DNA from: Ga0077536 sp035325705
GTDB lineage: Bacteria > Pseudomonadota > Gammaproteobacteria > Ga0077536
Assembly (NCBI GenBank): GCA_035325705.1
Contig: DAOKZI010000008.1
Span: 113,256-177,255, forward strand
Direction: 5' to 3'
DNA: 64,000 bases
In this document: positions 32,116 to 42,235 of the stretch, one piece after another
Layout: each line of letters begins with the position of its first letter
Position numbering within the stretch: position 1 is the first letter of the stretch
The notes under the pieces: model-generated
The model's input: the letters and a program-made list of their open reading frames with translations, nothing else
Database searches by the model: none
What the model was told of the DNA's origin: nothing
Made by a program: the position numbers and the translations under genes

Positions 32116-34863
32116 TCAGGCCGTGGGCCAGGGCGAACGCCAGGTCGCCAGCCAGTCGTCGATGGCCTCGCTCGCCATCGGCCGCGCGATGCCGTAGCCC
32201 TGGGCCTGATAGCAGCCCATCTCGCGCAGCAGGGCGAGCGTGCGGAGATCCTCGACGCCTTCGGCGACGACCTGCAGGCCGAGGTTGTGGGCGAGGTTGA
32301 TCGTCGAGCGCACGATGATCCGATCGTGCTCGTCCGCGCGCATGTCGCGCACGAAGGCGCGATCGATCTTGAGCGCCCGGATCGGCAGGCGCCGCAGATA
32401 GGCGAGCGAGGAGTAGCCGGTGCCGTAGTCGTCGATCGACAGCTCGACGCCGCGGCCGGCGATGCTCGCGAGCAGCTCGCGCGCGCCTTCCGGATCGTGC
32501 ATCAGCGTGGTCTCGGTGATCTCGAGCTCCAGCGCCCCGGGCGGCAGCTCGTGGCGGAGGATCAGCTCGTTGAGATGGCGCACGCAGCGGTCGTCGACGA
32601 GATTGCGCGCCGAGAGATTCACCGACACGGCGTGGGCGCGGCCGGCGGCGCGCCAGCGCTGCTGTTCGGCGACGGCGAGCTCCATCACGTGCACCGTGAG
32701 CCCGTGGATCGCGTCGCTCATCTCCAGCAGCGGCATGAAATCCTGCGGCATCAGGAAGCCGAGGCGCGGATGCTGCCAGCGCACCAGGGCCTCGAAGCCC
32801 GTCACGCGCATATCGCGCAGATCGAGCCGCGGCTGGTAGTGGAGCAGGAGCTGATGCTCGCGCAGCGCTTGGCCGAACTCGGTGATCATCGCCAGCCGCT
32901 CGGGCGTATGGCGATCGAACTGCCGGTCGTAGACGACGACGCCGGCCCCGGAGTGCTTGGCCTGGTACATCGCGACGTCCGCGTAGCGCAGCAGCGCGTG
33001 GCTGTCGTCGCCGTCCTGCGGATAGAGCGCGATGCCGAGGCTGCCGCCGATCTCGAGCTGCATGCCGTCGATCGCGAAGGGCTGACGCAGGGCGTCCAGC
33101 AGCCTGAAGCCGAGCGCGAGCGCCGCGTCGCGCCCGGTGAGCCCGGGCACGAGCAGCGTGAACTCATCGCCGCCGAGCCGGCACAGCGTGCCGGGCCGCG
33201 TACCGAGTGCCGCATACAGGCGCGGGCCGATTTCGCACAGCAGGCGATCGCCGATCGCATGCCCCAGCGTGTCGTTGATTTCCTTGAAGCGATCGAGATC
33301 GAGCAGCATCAGTGCGCCTTCGCGCGCGCTGCGCTCGGCGAAGGTCCGGTGCAGCACCTGGCGGTTCGGCAGATCGGTCAGGCTGTCGTGCAGCGCGCGG
33401 AACTCGAGCTGGCGGCGGTGGCGCGCGTTGGTCAGCGCGAGCGAGACCGTCGAGCCGATCGTCGCGAAGTCTTCCAGGCGCTGGCGGCTGCCGGTCATGC
33501 GCGCGCGGTAGTCGAGCGCGAGACAGCCGATGATGTCGGTGCCGTAAGTCAGCGGGATCGCGACCGAGCTCACGCAGTCGTCGGCGCGCGCGATGGCCTG
33601 CAGCGCGGGCGAAATCCGCGGATCATTGCAATAGTCTTCGGCGAACACGATGCGGCCGCTCTTGATCGCGAGCCCGCTCAGGCTGCGTTCGAGCGGCAGC
33701 GTGCCGACGTGCTCGCGCAGCATGCCCTGCCGCAGATCCATCTGCGCGAGCACGCGCAGCACGCCCGCCTCGCGATCGAGATGCATGAAGATGCCGACCG
33801 GCGCATCGGCGAGGCTCGTGACCGTCGTCAAGGTCTCGCGGGCGATCTGCTGATCGTCGGTGCAGTCGTTCAGGCGTCGCGACAGCAGATGGATCGCGCG
33901 CAGCGTCGCGTAGCTCGCTTCGAGCTGATGGGCGAAGTCGAGGATCGCCTGCTCGGTGCGCTTGCGCGCGCTGATGTCGCGCACGGCCGCGACGTAGTGC
34001 TGCACGCCGAGCAGCGAAATCGGCGTCAGCATCACCTCGGCGTCGAACTCGCTGCCGTCGAGGCGGCGATGGCGCCATTCGAAGGTTTGCGTGCCGTAGT
34101 GCTCCGCGTGGCGGAGCTTCTCGAGGACGAGCGCGCGCGAGTGGTGGCCGCTCGGCTGGTACTCGGGAGAGATGTCACCCGGCGACTTGCCGAGCAGCTC
34201 CTCGCGCGTGGCGCGGTACAGCTTCAGCGAAGCTTCGTTGCACTCGACGAAGCGGCCGTCGCGCAGGATGCAAATGCCGTCGCCGCCATGCTCGAACACC
34301 GCGCGATAGCTTTGCTCGCTCTGGCGCAGCGCGCGTTCGTGGCGCAGGCGTTCGAGCTCGGTGCCCGCGCGAGCGCTGCAGCGGGCGAGGAGCTTGCGCG
34401 CGCCGTCGCCGTCCTCGTGCACGCCCGCGTAAAGCACGACGAGCACGCCGACGGCGCTGCCGTCGGCGGCCGTGAGCGGTACGCCGACGTAGCAGCCGAT
34501 CGCATCGAAGCCGGACAGCGCGTGGCGCACGAACGGCGCCGGCCCGCCGCGCTCGATGCGCGCCACGCCTTCGAGCACCCGTGTGCAGGGTGCGGCCGCG
34601 TGCTCGTACTCGAAGTCCGGCAGTTTCTCGCCGCCGGCGCTGACGGCCAGCGTGCGCAGGACGTCGGGACGCTCGGGCAGCCGCTCGGCGACGAAGCAGG
34701 CTTGCGCGTCGAGCACGACGACGAGACAGGCCGTCAGCGCGTCGAAGAAATGCTCGCCGGTGACGCCCGCGATCGCGGCGGCGACGCGTGCGTAGCGATC
34801 CCCGTCGGGCTGGCGCGGCGCCAAGGGCTTGCCTTGCGCGGGGGCCTTGAGAGAACGCTTCAA
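32116..34863 (-). CDS. GAF-PAS-GAF-GGDEF-EAL c-di-GMP enzyme
   Basis: A 915-residue cytoplasmic protein without TM segments. Order: N-terminal GAF-like (about 40-185), PAS (about 195-310), second GAF (about 335-500), GGDEF, EAL. The cyclase motif is RLGGDEF (residues 564-568 for GGDEF) with no RxxD inhibitory site. The phosphodiesterase motifs are intact: EALVRW (691-693), ELEITETTL, IDDYGTGYSSL and VVAEGVE, so c-di-GMP hydrolysis is likely. The start is uncertain: the TTG at 34863 has AAAGGG upstream and begins the folded region; an ATG at 35064 would add 67 poor residues and crowd the divergent pntA promoter. Confidence 0.88.
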   Translation of the reverse strand: MKRSLKAPAQGKPLAPRQPDGDRYARVAAAIAGVTGEHFFDALTACLVVVLDAQACFVAERLPERPDVLRTLAVSAGGEKLPDFEYEHAAAPCTRVLEGVARIERGGPAPFVRHALSGFDAIGCYVGVPLTAADGSAVGVLVVLYAGVHEDGDGARKLLARCSARAGTELERLRHERALRQSEQSYRAVFEHGGDGICILRDGRFVECNEASLKLYRATREELLGKSPGDISPEYQPSGHHSRALVLEKLRHAEHYGTQTFEWRHRRLDGSEFDAEVMLTPISLLGVQHYVAAVRDISARKRTEQAILDFAHQLEASYATLRAIHLLSRRLNDCTDDQQIARETLTTVTSLADAPVGIFMHLDREAGVLRVLAQMDLRQGMLREHVGTLPLERSLSGLAIKSGRIVFAEDYCNDPRISPALQAIARADDCVSSVAIPLTYGTDIIGCLALDYRARMTGSRQRLEDFATIGSTVSLALTNARHRRQLEFRALHDSLTDLPNRQVLHRTFAERSAREGALMLLDLDRFKEINDTLGHAIGDRLLCEIGPRLYAALGTRPGTLCRLGGDEFTLLVPGLTGRDAALALGFRLLDALRQPFAIDGMQLEIGGSLGIALYPQDGDDSHALLRYADVAMYQAKHSGAGVVVYDRQFDRHTPERLAMITEFGQALREHQLLLHYQPRLDLRDMRVTGFEALVRWQHPRLGFLMPQDFMPLLEMSDAIHGLTVHVMELAVAEQQRWRAAGRAHAVSVNLSARNLVDDRCVRHLNELILRHELPPGALELEITETTLMHDPEGARELLASIAGRGVELSIDDYGTGYSSLAYLRRLPIRALKIDRAFVRDMRADEHDRIIVRSTINLAHNLGLQVVAEGVEDLRTLALLREMGCYQAQGYGIARPMASEAIDDWLATWRSPWPTA

Positions 34864-35208
34864 GAAGAGCCCTTTCCGAACGTCCGGGTCCGTGGCGCCC
34901 GGTGCTGAAAACGTCGATGACGCTCGAATTGTGCCTGCAGCGCCCGAGCTTCGAAAAGCCGCCCGTGCCGTTCTGTGCCGCGCGCCGCGACGAAGCCTGC
35001 GCGAGCCCGTTGCCAAGCCTGCCGCATCTTGTTTAAGGTGCAGATCCCGGACAGCTTGCGCCATACGGCACCGTATGGTTCGGCGCCGGTCCCCGCCCGC
35101 TCACCGCTCCTCGCTGCGCGGCCACTGCCACGCGACGATGCCAGGGAGTGCGCCCGACGGGCGTCCGCAGCACAGTGCCCGGACCAGATCCAGCGAAGGA
35201 GACCGTGA
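34864..35208. other. Divergent intergenic region
   Basis: 345 bases between the GGDEF/EAL gene and pntA. It must hold both promoters. I find no repeat, hairpin or clear -35/-10 pair. Confidence 0.5.
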
Positions 35209-36765
35209 GTGCGCATCGGCATCCCCAAAGAACTGCACGCCGGCGAAAAGCGGGTGGCGACGACCCCCGAGGTCGCCGCCCGGCTGATCAAGCTCGGTTA
35301 CGAGGTGGCCATCGAACAGGGCGCCGGCGCGACCGCCGATCTCGGTGACGAGGCCTATCGCGCCGCCGGCGTCGAGATCCTGCCGGACGCGGCGAGCCTG
35401 TGGCAGCAGTCGGACGTCGTGCTCAAGGTGCGCGGCCCGGCCGAGCACCCCGGCAGCGACGAATTCGCGCTGCTGCGCGAGGGCGGCACGCTGATCAGTT
35501 TCCTGTGGCCGGCGCAGAACCCGAGCGCGCTGGAGAAGCTCGCGGCGCGCCGGGCGACGGTGCTCGCGATGGACAGCGTGCCGCGCATCTCGCGCGCGCA
35601 GAAGGCGGACGCGCTGTCGTCGATGGCGAACATCGCCGGCTATCGCGCCGTCATCGAGGCCGCGCAGCACTTCGGCCGCTTCTTCACCGGCCAGGTCACG
35701 GCCGCCGGCAAGGTGCCGCCGGCCAAGATCTTCGTGATCGGCGCCGGCGTCGCGGGCCTCGCGGCGATCGGCGCGGCCAACGGCCTCGGCGCGATCGTGC
35801 GCGCCACCGACACGCGGCCCGAGGTCGGCGATCAGATCCGCAGCCTCGGCGCCGAGTTCGTGCCGGTCGAGTACCAGGAAGAGGGCACGGGCGTCGGTGG
35901 TTATGCGAAGGTGATGAGCGAGGGCTACCAGCAGGCCCAGCGCGCGATGATCGCGAAACAGTGCAAGGAGTGCGACGTCGTCATCACCACGGCGCTGATC
36001 CCGGGCAAGCCCGCGCCCAAGCTCATCACCGCCGAGATGGTCGCGAGCATGCAGCCGGGCAGCGTGATCGTCGATCTCGCCGCCGAGCAGGGCGGCAACT
36101 GCGAGCTGACGGTGCCGGGCGAAGTCGTCGAGCGCCACGGCGTGAAGATCATCGGCTACACCGATCTGCCGAGCCGCATGGCGCGCCAGTCGAGCCAACT
36201 CTATGCGACGAACCTGCTGCGCCTGATCGAGGAGCTGACGCCGGGCAAGGACGGCAAGCTCGTCGTCGACATGGAAGACGAGATGATCCGCGGCGCGACC
36301 GTGATCAAGGACGGCGAGATCACCTGGCCGCCGCCGCCGCCGAAACTCTCGGCCGCCCCTGCGGGCGCGCGGCCGGCCGCCGCGCCGCCGCCACCGCCGC
36401 CGAAGCCGCTGATCCCCAAGCCCCTGCAGCGCCTGCTCGTGCTCGGCGGCGGCGCGCTCGCCCTCGCCTGGCTGGGCTCGGTCGCGCCGCCGGCCTTCAT
36501 GGCGCACTTCATGGTGTTCGTGCTCGCCTGCTTCGTCGGCTACATGGTGATCTGGAACGTGACGCCGGCGCTGCACACGCCGCTGATGAGCGTGACGAAC
36601 GCGATCAGCAGCATCATCGCGATCGGCGCGCTGATCCAGATTTCCTCGCCCGGTTTCCTGATGACCCTGCTGGCGGGCCTCGCCCTGATCCTCACCGCCG
36701 TCAACATGGTGGGCGGCTTCGCGGTCACCCAGCGCATGTTGCGCATGTTCCGCCGTTCGGAGTGA
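35209..36765 (+). CDS. pntA: Proton-translocating NAD(P)+ transhydrogenase subunit alpha
   Basis: A 518-residue subunit that binds NAD(H). With PntB it couples hydride transfer from NADH to NADP+ to proton entry. The dinucleotide fold is VIGAGVAGLAAIGAANGLGA (about residues 176-195); RQSSQLYATNLL and the QQAQRAMIAKQ loop are typical. A Pro/Ala-rich linker (residues 380-405) leads to four TM helices (VTPALHTPLMSVTNAISS in the second). Length matches E. coli PntA (510), so the two-subunit architecture applies. It starts at a GTG with GAAGGAGA upstream; pntB follows after four bases. Confidence 0.96.
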   Translation: MRIGIPKELHAGEKRVATTPEVAARLIKLGYEVAIEQGAGATADLGDEAYRAAGVEILPDAASLWQQSDVVLKVRGPAEHPGSDEFALLREGGTLISFLWPAQNPSALEKLAARRATVLAMDSVPRISRAQKADALSSMANIAGYRAVIEAAQHFGRFFTGQVTAAGKVPPAKIFVIGAGVAGLAAIGAANGLGAIVRATDTRPEVGDQIRSLGAEFVPVEYQEEGTGVGGYAKVMSEGYQQAQRAMIAKQCKECDVVITTALIPGKPAPKLITAEMVASMQPGSVIVDLAAEQGGNCELTVPGEVVERHGVKIIGYTDLPSRMARQSSQLYATNLLRLIEELTPGKDGKLVVDMEDEMIRGATVIKDGEITWPPPPPKLSAAPAGARPAAAPPPPPPKPLIPKPLQRLLVLGGGALALAWLGSVAPPAFMAHFMVFVLACFVGYMVIWNVTPALHTPLMSVTNAISSIIAIGALIQISSPGFLMTLLAGLALILTAVNMVGGFAVTQRMLRMFRRSE

Positions 36766-36769
36766 AGCC

Positions 36770-38176
36770 ATGAACGAGGGTCTGGTCACCGTTTCCTACA
36801 TCGCCGCGACGATACTCTTCATCCTGAGTCTCGGCGGCCTCTCCAATCCCGAGACCTCGCGTCGCGGCAACTACTACGGCATGGTCGGCATGGCGATCGC
36901 GGTGATCGCGACCGTGCTGGGGCCGAAAGTGACGAGCATCGTGCCGATCGTCATCGCGATGCTGATCGGCGGCAGCGTCGGTATGGTCGCCGCCAAGCGC
37001 GTGCAGATGACGCAGATGCCGGAGCTCGTCGCGGCAATGCACAGCCTCGTCGGCCTCGCCGCGGTGCTGATCGGCTACGCGAGCTATCTCGATCCGTCGG
37101 CGCACTTCATCGGCGTCGAGAAGACGATCCACGAGGTCGAGATCTACATCGGCATCCTGATCGGCGCCGTGACCTTCTCGGGCTCGGTCATCGCCTTCGG
37201 CAAGCTGGCGGGCAAGATCGACGGCAAGCCGCTGCTGCTGCCGGGCCGGCACGTGCTGAATCTGCTGGGACTGCTGGTCGTCATCTGGTTCTGCGAGCTC
37301 TTCCTCAACGTCGAGTCCGGCGGCGCGGGCATGCTGTTCCTCATCGTCATGACCGGCATCGCGCTCGCCTTCGGCATCCACATGGTGATGGCGATCGGCG
37401 GCGCCGACATGCCGGTCGTGGTGTCGATGCTCAACAGCTACTCGGGTTGGGCGGCGGCGGCGACGGGCTTCATGCTGAGCAACGATCTGCTGATCGTGAC
37501 CGGCGCGCTCGTCGGCTCCTCGGGCGCGATCCTCTCCTACATCATGTGCCGCGCGATGAACCGCAATTTCATCAGCGTGATCGCGGGCGGTTTCGGCACC
37601 GGCGGCGGCGCGGCCGCGGCCGCCGGCACCGGCCAGCCGCAGGGCGAGGTGCATCCGATCAGCGCCGAAGAGACGGCCGAGATGATGCGGAACGCCGCGA
37701 AGATCATCTTCGTGCCGGGCTACGGCATGGCGGTCGCCCAGGCCCAGCACACGGTGTTCGAGATCACGAAGATCCTGCGCGAGCGCGGCATCGAGGTGCA
37801 CTTCGCGATCCATCCGGTCGCCGGCCGCATGCCGGGCCACATGAACGTGCTGCTCGCCGAAGCCAAGGTGCCCTACGACATCGTCGCCGAGATGGACGAG
37901 ATCAACGACGAGTTCGGCAGCACCGATCTCGCGATGGTGATCGGCGCCAACGACATCGTGAATCCGGCGGCGCAGGAAGATCCCACCAGCCCGATCGCCG
38001 GCATGCCGGTGCTCGAGGTGTGGAAAGCCAAGACCTCGATCGTGATGAAGCGCTCGATGGCGAGCGGCTATGCGGGCGTCGACAATCCGCTGTTCTACAA
38101 GGAGAACAACCGGATGCTGTTCGGCGATGCGAAGAAGATGCTGGACGAAGTGCTGACCGCTCTGCGGGCGGCTTGA
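36770..38176 (+). CDS. pntB: Proton-translocating NAD(P)+ transhydrogenase subunit beta
   Basis: A 468-residue subunit with eight to nine TM helices (residues 1-270) and a C-terminal NADP(H)-binding domain. Diagnostic segments are MPVVVSMLNSYSGWAAAATGFML in the membrane part and IFVPGYGMAVAQAQH (NADP fold), GRMPGHMNVLLAEA and VIGANDIVNPAAQ in the soluble part, ending with VDNPLFYKENNRMLFGDAKK. All expected motifs are present. Co-transcribed with pntA. Confidence 0.96.
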   Translation: MNEGLVTVSYIAATILFILSLGGLSNPETSRRGNYYGMVGMAIAVIATVLGPKVTSIVPIVIAMLIGGSVGMVAAKRVQMTQMPELVAAMHSLVGLAAVLIGYASYLDPSAHFIGVEKTIHEVEIYIGILIGAVTFSGSVIAFGKLAGKIDGKPLLLPGRHVLNLLGLLVVIWFCELFLNVESGGAGMLFLIVMTGIALAFGIHMVMAIGGADMPVVVSMLNSYSGWAAAATGFMLSNDLLIVTGALVGSSGAILSYIMCRAMNRNFISVIAGGFGTGGGAAAAAGTGQPQGEVHPISAEETAEMMRNAAKIIFVPGYGMAVAQAQHTVFEITKILRERGIEVHFAIHPVAGRMPGHMNVLLAEAKVPYDIVAEMDEINDEFGSTDLAMVIGANDIVNPAAQEDPTSPIAGMPVLEVWKAKTSIVMKRSMASGYAGVDNPLFYKENNRMLFGDAKKMLDEVLTALRAA

Positions 38177-38197
38177 GCGCGCATGGAGGTATAGACC

Positions 38198-38698
38198 ATG
38201 TCCCTGATCCTGACGAGCGAGAGTTTCGCGGAAGGCGAATACCTGAAGAAGGCCCACGTGCTGTCCGCGGCCTATGGTTTCGGCTGCGAGGGCGACAATC
38301 TGTCGCCGCAGTTGTCATGGAGCGGCGCGCCGGCCGACACCAAGAGCTACGCCGTGACCTGCTACGACCCCGACGCGCCGACCGGCAGCGGCTTCTGGCA
38401 CTGGGTGGTCGTCAACATCCCGGCGCACGTGACTTCGCTGCCGCTGGGCGCCGGCGATCCGGCGAGCGGCAAGATGCCGGCCGCGGCGCTCGAAGTCCGC
38501 ACCGACTTCGGCAAGCCGGGCTACGGCGGCCCCTGCCCGCCGCCGGGCGCGCATGTGCATCGCTACATCTTCACCGTGTACGCCGTCAGCATGGCGCAGT
38601 TGCCGGTGACGGCCGACACCTCGGCGGCCATCGTCGGCTTCCATCTCAACTTCAACACGCTGGCGAAGGCGAGCCTGATCGGGCTGTTCAAGCGCTGA
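38198..38698 (+). CDS. YbhB/YbcL-type PEBP family protein
   Basis: A 166-residue phosphatidylethanolamine-binding/Raf-kinase-inhibitor-like protein, probably cytoplasmic. The ligand-site motifs CYDPDAPTGSGFWHWVVVNIP and GYGGPCPPPGAHVHRYIFTVYAV are present. Bacterial members have no settled function. The gene follows pntB by 21 bases and is probably in the same transcript, without a known functional link. Confidence 0.9.
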   Translation: MSLILTSESFAEGEYLKKAHVLSAAYGFGCEGDNLSPQLSWSGAPADTKSYAVTCYDPDAPTGSGFWHWVVVNIPAHVTSLPLGAGDPASGKMPAAALEVRTDFGKPGYGGPCPPPGAHVHRYIFTVYAVSMAQLPVTADTSAAIVGFHLNFNTLAKASLIGLFKR

Positions 38699-38717
38699 GC
38701 GATGCTCGATCGCTTTC

Positions 38718-38807
38718 GTAGCCCGGGTGGAGCGCGCAGCGCGTAACCCGGGGACGGCGTGCGAGCCGGCGAAGATCCCGGGTTTCGCTACGCTGCACCC
38801 GGGCTAC
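38718..38807. repeat. Family A palindromic repeat pair, with a decayed copy beyond
   Basis: GTAGCCCGGGTGGAGCGCGC at 38718 and GCACCCGGGCTAC ending at 38807. A third, divergent copy (GTAGCCCGCAAGCAGCGCAG) follows at about 38836. The 372-base gap between the PEBP and MFS genes contains these and no gene. Confidence 0.8.
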
Positions 38808-39070
38808 GAAGAACATGGCAGCTATACGCAGGCCGTAGCCCGCAAGCAGCGCAGTGCAATTCGGGCAGCCCTCATGCGGGCTGGCACCTCGGCTGGTGTC
38901 TCGTCGATCTCGTGGCGGACCTGGCGCCGGGCAGCCGGCTGGCGCAGGTAACGGTACGACTGCGTCAAGCTGAGCACTACGTCGTCTTCGCTTTCCCCGT
39001 GCCTCGATGCGGCCTCACCGGAGCAGCCTGAATGAGGACTTCCCCCGCGGGACAGTCGGAGGGACGAACG

Positions 39071-40264
39071 ATGCGCTTCGCCGAGTTCGTTGCCTTCATC
39101 GCCGCCTGCATGGCGCTGAACGCGCTGGCGATCGACGTGATGCTGCCCGCCCTGCCGGCGATCACGGCCGCGTTCGGGCTGGACGATGCGAATCACGCGC
39201 AGGCGGTGGTCGCGGTGTATCTCGTCGGCATGGGGGTGTCGCAACTGTTCTACGGTCCCCTCTCGGACCGCTACGGGCGTCGCCCCGTGCTCATCGCGGG
39301 ACTCGGCCTGTTCGCGGCGGCCGGCCTCTTGTCCGCGATGAGCATGAGCTTCGGCACGCTGCTCGTCGCGCGCGTCGCCCAGGGCCTCGGCGCCGGCGCG
39401 CCGCGCGTGATCGCGAGCTCGCTCGCGCGGGATCTCTATGCCGATCGACAGCTCGGTCGGGTGCTGTCGCTCGCCATGACTTTCTTCATGGCGGTGCCGA
39501 TCCTGGCGCCTTCGATCGGGCAGCTCATTCTCGCCTTCGCGCCCTGGCGCTGGACCTTCGGCGCGCTCGTCGTCGGCGGTCTCGTGATGCTGCTGTGGTC
39601 CCTGTGGCGTCTCGAGGAGACGCTGCCGGCGTCGCTGCGCCGGCCGCTGTCCGTGACGGCGATCCTCGGCGGTTACAGGGCGACCTTCTGCACGCGCGCG
39701 GCGTTCAGCTACATGCTGGCGCTCGGTCTCGTGATCGGCGCGCAGATGGGGTTCATCCTCTCCGCGCAGCGCATTTTCAGCGAGATCTTCGCGGCCGGCG
39801 CCGCCTTCGGCCCGCTCTTCGCGCTCGTCGCCGCGGCGATGGCGGTGGCCGCCTTCGTCAACTCCCGCCTGGTGCTGCGATTGGGCATGCGGCGTCTCGC
39901 GCTCACGGGTCTGAGCATCCTGGTGGTGCTGAACCTGCTGCATCTCGCGATCGCCTGGCGTACCGGTGAGCCGCTGTGGGCGTTCATGCTGATGCAGATG
40001 GGCAGCATGGCGATGTTCGGTTTCCTTGGCGCGAATTTGAGCGCCCTCAGCATCGCGCCCTTCGGTCACATGGCCGGCACCGCGTCGTCCGCCATCGGCT
40101 GGTTCACGACCATGCTCGGCGCGGGGCTCGGCTTCATGGTGGGCCAGGCCTTCGACGGCACCGTGCTGCCCTTGACCGGGGCCTACGCGGCGCTGGGCGC
40201 AATGGCATGGGCACTGGTGCTGCGAGCCGAGCACAAGAGCAGTCGCAGTCGTAGGTTGGGCTGA
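39071..40264 (+). CDS. Bcr/CflA-type MFS efflux transporter
   Basis: A 397-residue, 12-TM major facilitator of the Bcr/CflA drug:proton antiporter group. Motif A is seen as GPLSDRYGRRPVLI between TM2 and TM3; the Asp in TM1 (ALAIDVMLPALP) and the motif C-like AVPILAPSIGQ in TM5 are typical. GGAGG about eight bases upstream supports the ATG at 39071. The last residues (SRSRRLG) and stop come from a family B repeat. The substrate cannot be predicted. Confidence 0.88.
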   Translation: MRFAEFVAFIAACMALNALAIDVMLPALPAITAAFGLDDANHAQAVVAVYLVGMGVSQLFYGPLSDRYGRRPVLIAGLGLFAAAGLLSAMSMSFGTLLVARVAQGLGAGAPRVIASSLARDLYADRQLGRVLSLAMTFFMAVPILAPSIGQLILAFAPWRWTFGALVVGGLVMLLWSLWRLEETLPASLRRPLSVTAILGGYRATFCTRAAFSYMLALGLVIGAQMGFILSAQRIFSEIFAAGAAFGPLFALVAAAMAVAAFVNSRLVLRLGMRRLALTGLSILVVLNLLHLAIAWRTGEPLWAFMLMQMGSMAMFGFLGANLSALSIAPFGHMAGTASSAIGWFTTMLGAGLGFMVGQAFDGTVLPLTGAYAALGAMAWALVLRAEHKSSRSRRLG

Positions 40265-40319
40265 CGAAGGAAGCCCAACGTTCGGCGCTGAACGTTGGGC
40301 TTCCTTCGTCAGCCCAACG
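40251..40319. repeat. Family B palindromic repeat overlapping the MFS gene end
   Basis: GTAGGTTGGGCTGACGAAGG at 40251 and its inverse ending near 40319, with a short GCGCTG centre. The repeat gives the MFS gene its TGA stop (40262-40264). Confidence 0.85.
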
Positions 40320-40350
40320 GTGATGAGGCACGCACATCACCCTCAATTTC

Positions 40351-40477
40351 GTAGCCCGGGTGGAGCGCGCAGCGCGTAACCCGGGATCGTCGTCCGCCGC
40401 CCTCTCATGCATTCGCCGAAAGCTGTCGCGTATCGGGCATGCCGGATCCCGGGTTCCGCTCCGCTGCACCCGGGCTA
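40351..40477. repeat. Family A palindromic repeat pair
   Basis: GTAGCCCGGGTGGAGCGCGC at 40351 and an inverted copy ending at 40477. A lone family C arm (CTCTGTGTTCTCGGTGTTCT) follows at about 40609-40636. Together with family B, all three families occur in this one 378-base gap. Confidence 0.8.
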
Positions 40478-40642
40478 CGAGAACGGGGGCACGCTCTTTC
40501 ACGGCAACCTACGAGCTCTATCGGATGTGGAGGCGGCTTGTCGGGACTGCCAGCAGCGGTATCGAGCGGCGCATGCGCCAGAGTATTACCAAGCCACGCT
40601 CTCTTCCTCTGTGTTCTCGGTGTTCTCGGTGGCCAAAAACCT

Positions 40643-42235
40643 TCAATGCCCCGACGCCCCCTCGGATCCGACCCCGGTCTGCGAACGGATGTATTGATCG
40701 GTGAAGGCGGCGCGTTCGCGGGCGGCGCGCGCGCTGCGGTCGAGGAGGGAGCCGAGGATGCTGCCGGCGAAGGAGGCGGCCATCGCGAAGATCGCGGGGT
40801 ATTTATAGGGGAAGACGGGGTGCTCGTTGTCCAGCACCTCGACCCATACGGTCGGGCCGAGCACGATGCAGCCGACGGCGGTGACGAGGCCGAGGACGCC
40901 GCCGGCGAGCGCGCCCGTCGTCGTCAATCCGCGCCAGTACATGACGAGGAAGAGCAGCGGAAAATTCACGCTCGCGCCGACGGTGAAGGCGAGCAGCACC
41001 ATGTAGGCGACGTTCTGCTCCTCGAACAGCAGCGACAGCCCGATCGACACGATACCGAGGCCGATCGCCGAGTAGCGGGAAATCACCACGACCCGCGCTT
41101 CGTCGGCGCCGCGCTTGAAGACGTTCGAATAGAGATCGTGCGAAATCGCCGAAGCGCCCGACAGCGTGAGGCCGGAGACGACCGCGAGGATCGTCGCGAA
41201 GCACACGGCCGACATGAAGCCCAGCAGCAGCTCGCCGCCGGCGGCGTGGGCGAGATGGATGGCCGCCATATTGGTGCCGCCGCGCAGCGCGCCCTCGGCA
41301 TCGAGAAAGGCCGGCCGGCCGGCGACGAATGCGATCGTCCCGAAGCCGATGATGAAGGTCAGCGCGTAGAAATAGCCGATGAACGCGGACGCGTAGAACA
41401 CCGAGCGGCGCGCCTCGCGCGCGTCCGGCACGGTGAAGAAGCGCATCAGGATGTGCGGCAGGCCGGCGGTCCCGAACACGAGCGCCGTGCCTAGCGACAC
41501 GACGGACACCGGATCCTGCAGCATGCCGCCCGGCGCCAGCGCCGCGATGCCCGTCGGGTGGTGCTCGGCAGCGGTCGCGAACACGCCGCCGAAGCTCCAT
41601 CCCGTCTGGGCGATCACGCAGATCGTGACGATGGTCGCGCCCGACAGCAGCAGCGCGGCCTTGATGATCTGCACCCAGGTCGTCGCGATCATGCCGCCGA
41701 AGCAGACGTAGAACACCATCAGGCCGCCGACGCCGCACACCGCGATCGCATAGTCGAGCCCGAACAGCACTTCGACCAGCTTGCCGGCGCCGACCATCTG
41801 CGCGATCAGGTAGAGCACGACCGCGACCAGCGAGCCAGAGGCCGCGAGGCAGCGGATCGGCACTGCCGCGAGCCGCAGGGACACGGCATCGGCGAAGGTG
41901 TACTTGCCGAGATTCTTGAGCCGTTCGGCGAGCAGGAAGAGCACGATCGGCCAGCCGCAGAGCCCGCCGACCGCATAGATGAGCCCGTCGAAACCGAAGG
42001 AGTAGACGAGGGCCGAGGCGCCGAGGAAAGAGGCCGCGGACATGAAGTCGCCGGCGATCGCGAGACCGTTCTGGAACCCCGTGATGTTGCCGCCGGCGGC
42101 GTAGAAGTCCTTGGTGGTGTGCGTGCGGCGCGCCGCCCACCACGTGATCGCGAGCGTGGCGCCGACGAAGGCGAGGAACAGGGTGATGGCGACGGCGCTC
42201 GCGCCGACGTCGCCCGCGACCGCGCTAGTCGGCAT
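40643..42235 (-). CDS. ActP-type sodium:solute symporter (copy 2)
   Basis: A 530-residue, 13-TM member of the SSS family resembling cation/acetate symporter ActP. Typical stretches: TTKDFYAAGGNITGFQNGLAIAGDFMSAASFLG, LPHILMRFFTVPDAREARRS and SGLTLSGASAISHDLYSNV. It takes up acetate or similar short carboxylates with Na+. It overlaps the DUF485 gene before it by 11 bases. It resembles the symporter at 42568-44220, so the pair looks like a tandem duplication. Confidence 0.9.
   Translation of the reverse strand: MPTSAVAGDVGASAVAITLFLAFVGATLAITWWAARRTHTTKDFYAAGGNITGFQNGLAIAGDFMSAASFLGASALVYSFGFDGLIYAVGGLCGWPIVLFLLAERLKNLGKYTFADAVSLRLAAVPIRCLAASGSLVAVVLYLIAQMVGAGKLVEVLFGLDYAIAVCGVGGLMVFYVCFGGMIATTWVQIIKAALLLSGATIVTICVIAQTGWSFGGVFATAAEHHPTGIAALAPGGMLQDPVSVVSLGTALVFGTAGLPHILMRFFTVPDAREARRSVFYASAFIGYFYALTFIIGFGTIAFVAGRPAFLDAEGALRGGTNMAAIHLAHAAGGELLLGFMSAVCFATILAVVSGLTLSGASAISHDLYSNVFKRGADEARVVVISRYSAIGLGIVSIGLSLLFEEQNVAYMVLLAFTVGASVNFPLLFLVMYWRGLTTTGALAGGVLGLVTAVGCIVLGPTVWVEVLDNEHPVFPYKYPAIFAMAASFAGSILGSLLDRSARAARERAAFTDQYIRSQTGVGSEGASGH

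Noticed and set aside
1164..40477. CRISPR-like array from the recurring GTAGCCCGG repeats
   Set aside because: Copies are inverted pairs scattered singly over the window, not direct repeats with regular spacers; no cas genes.
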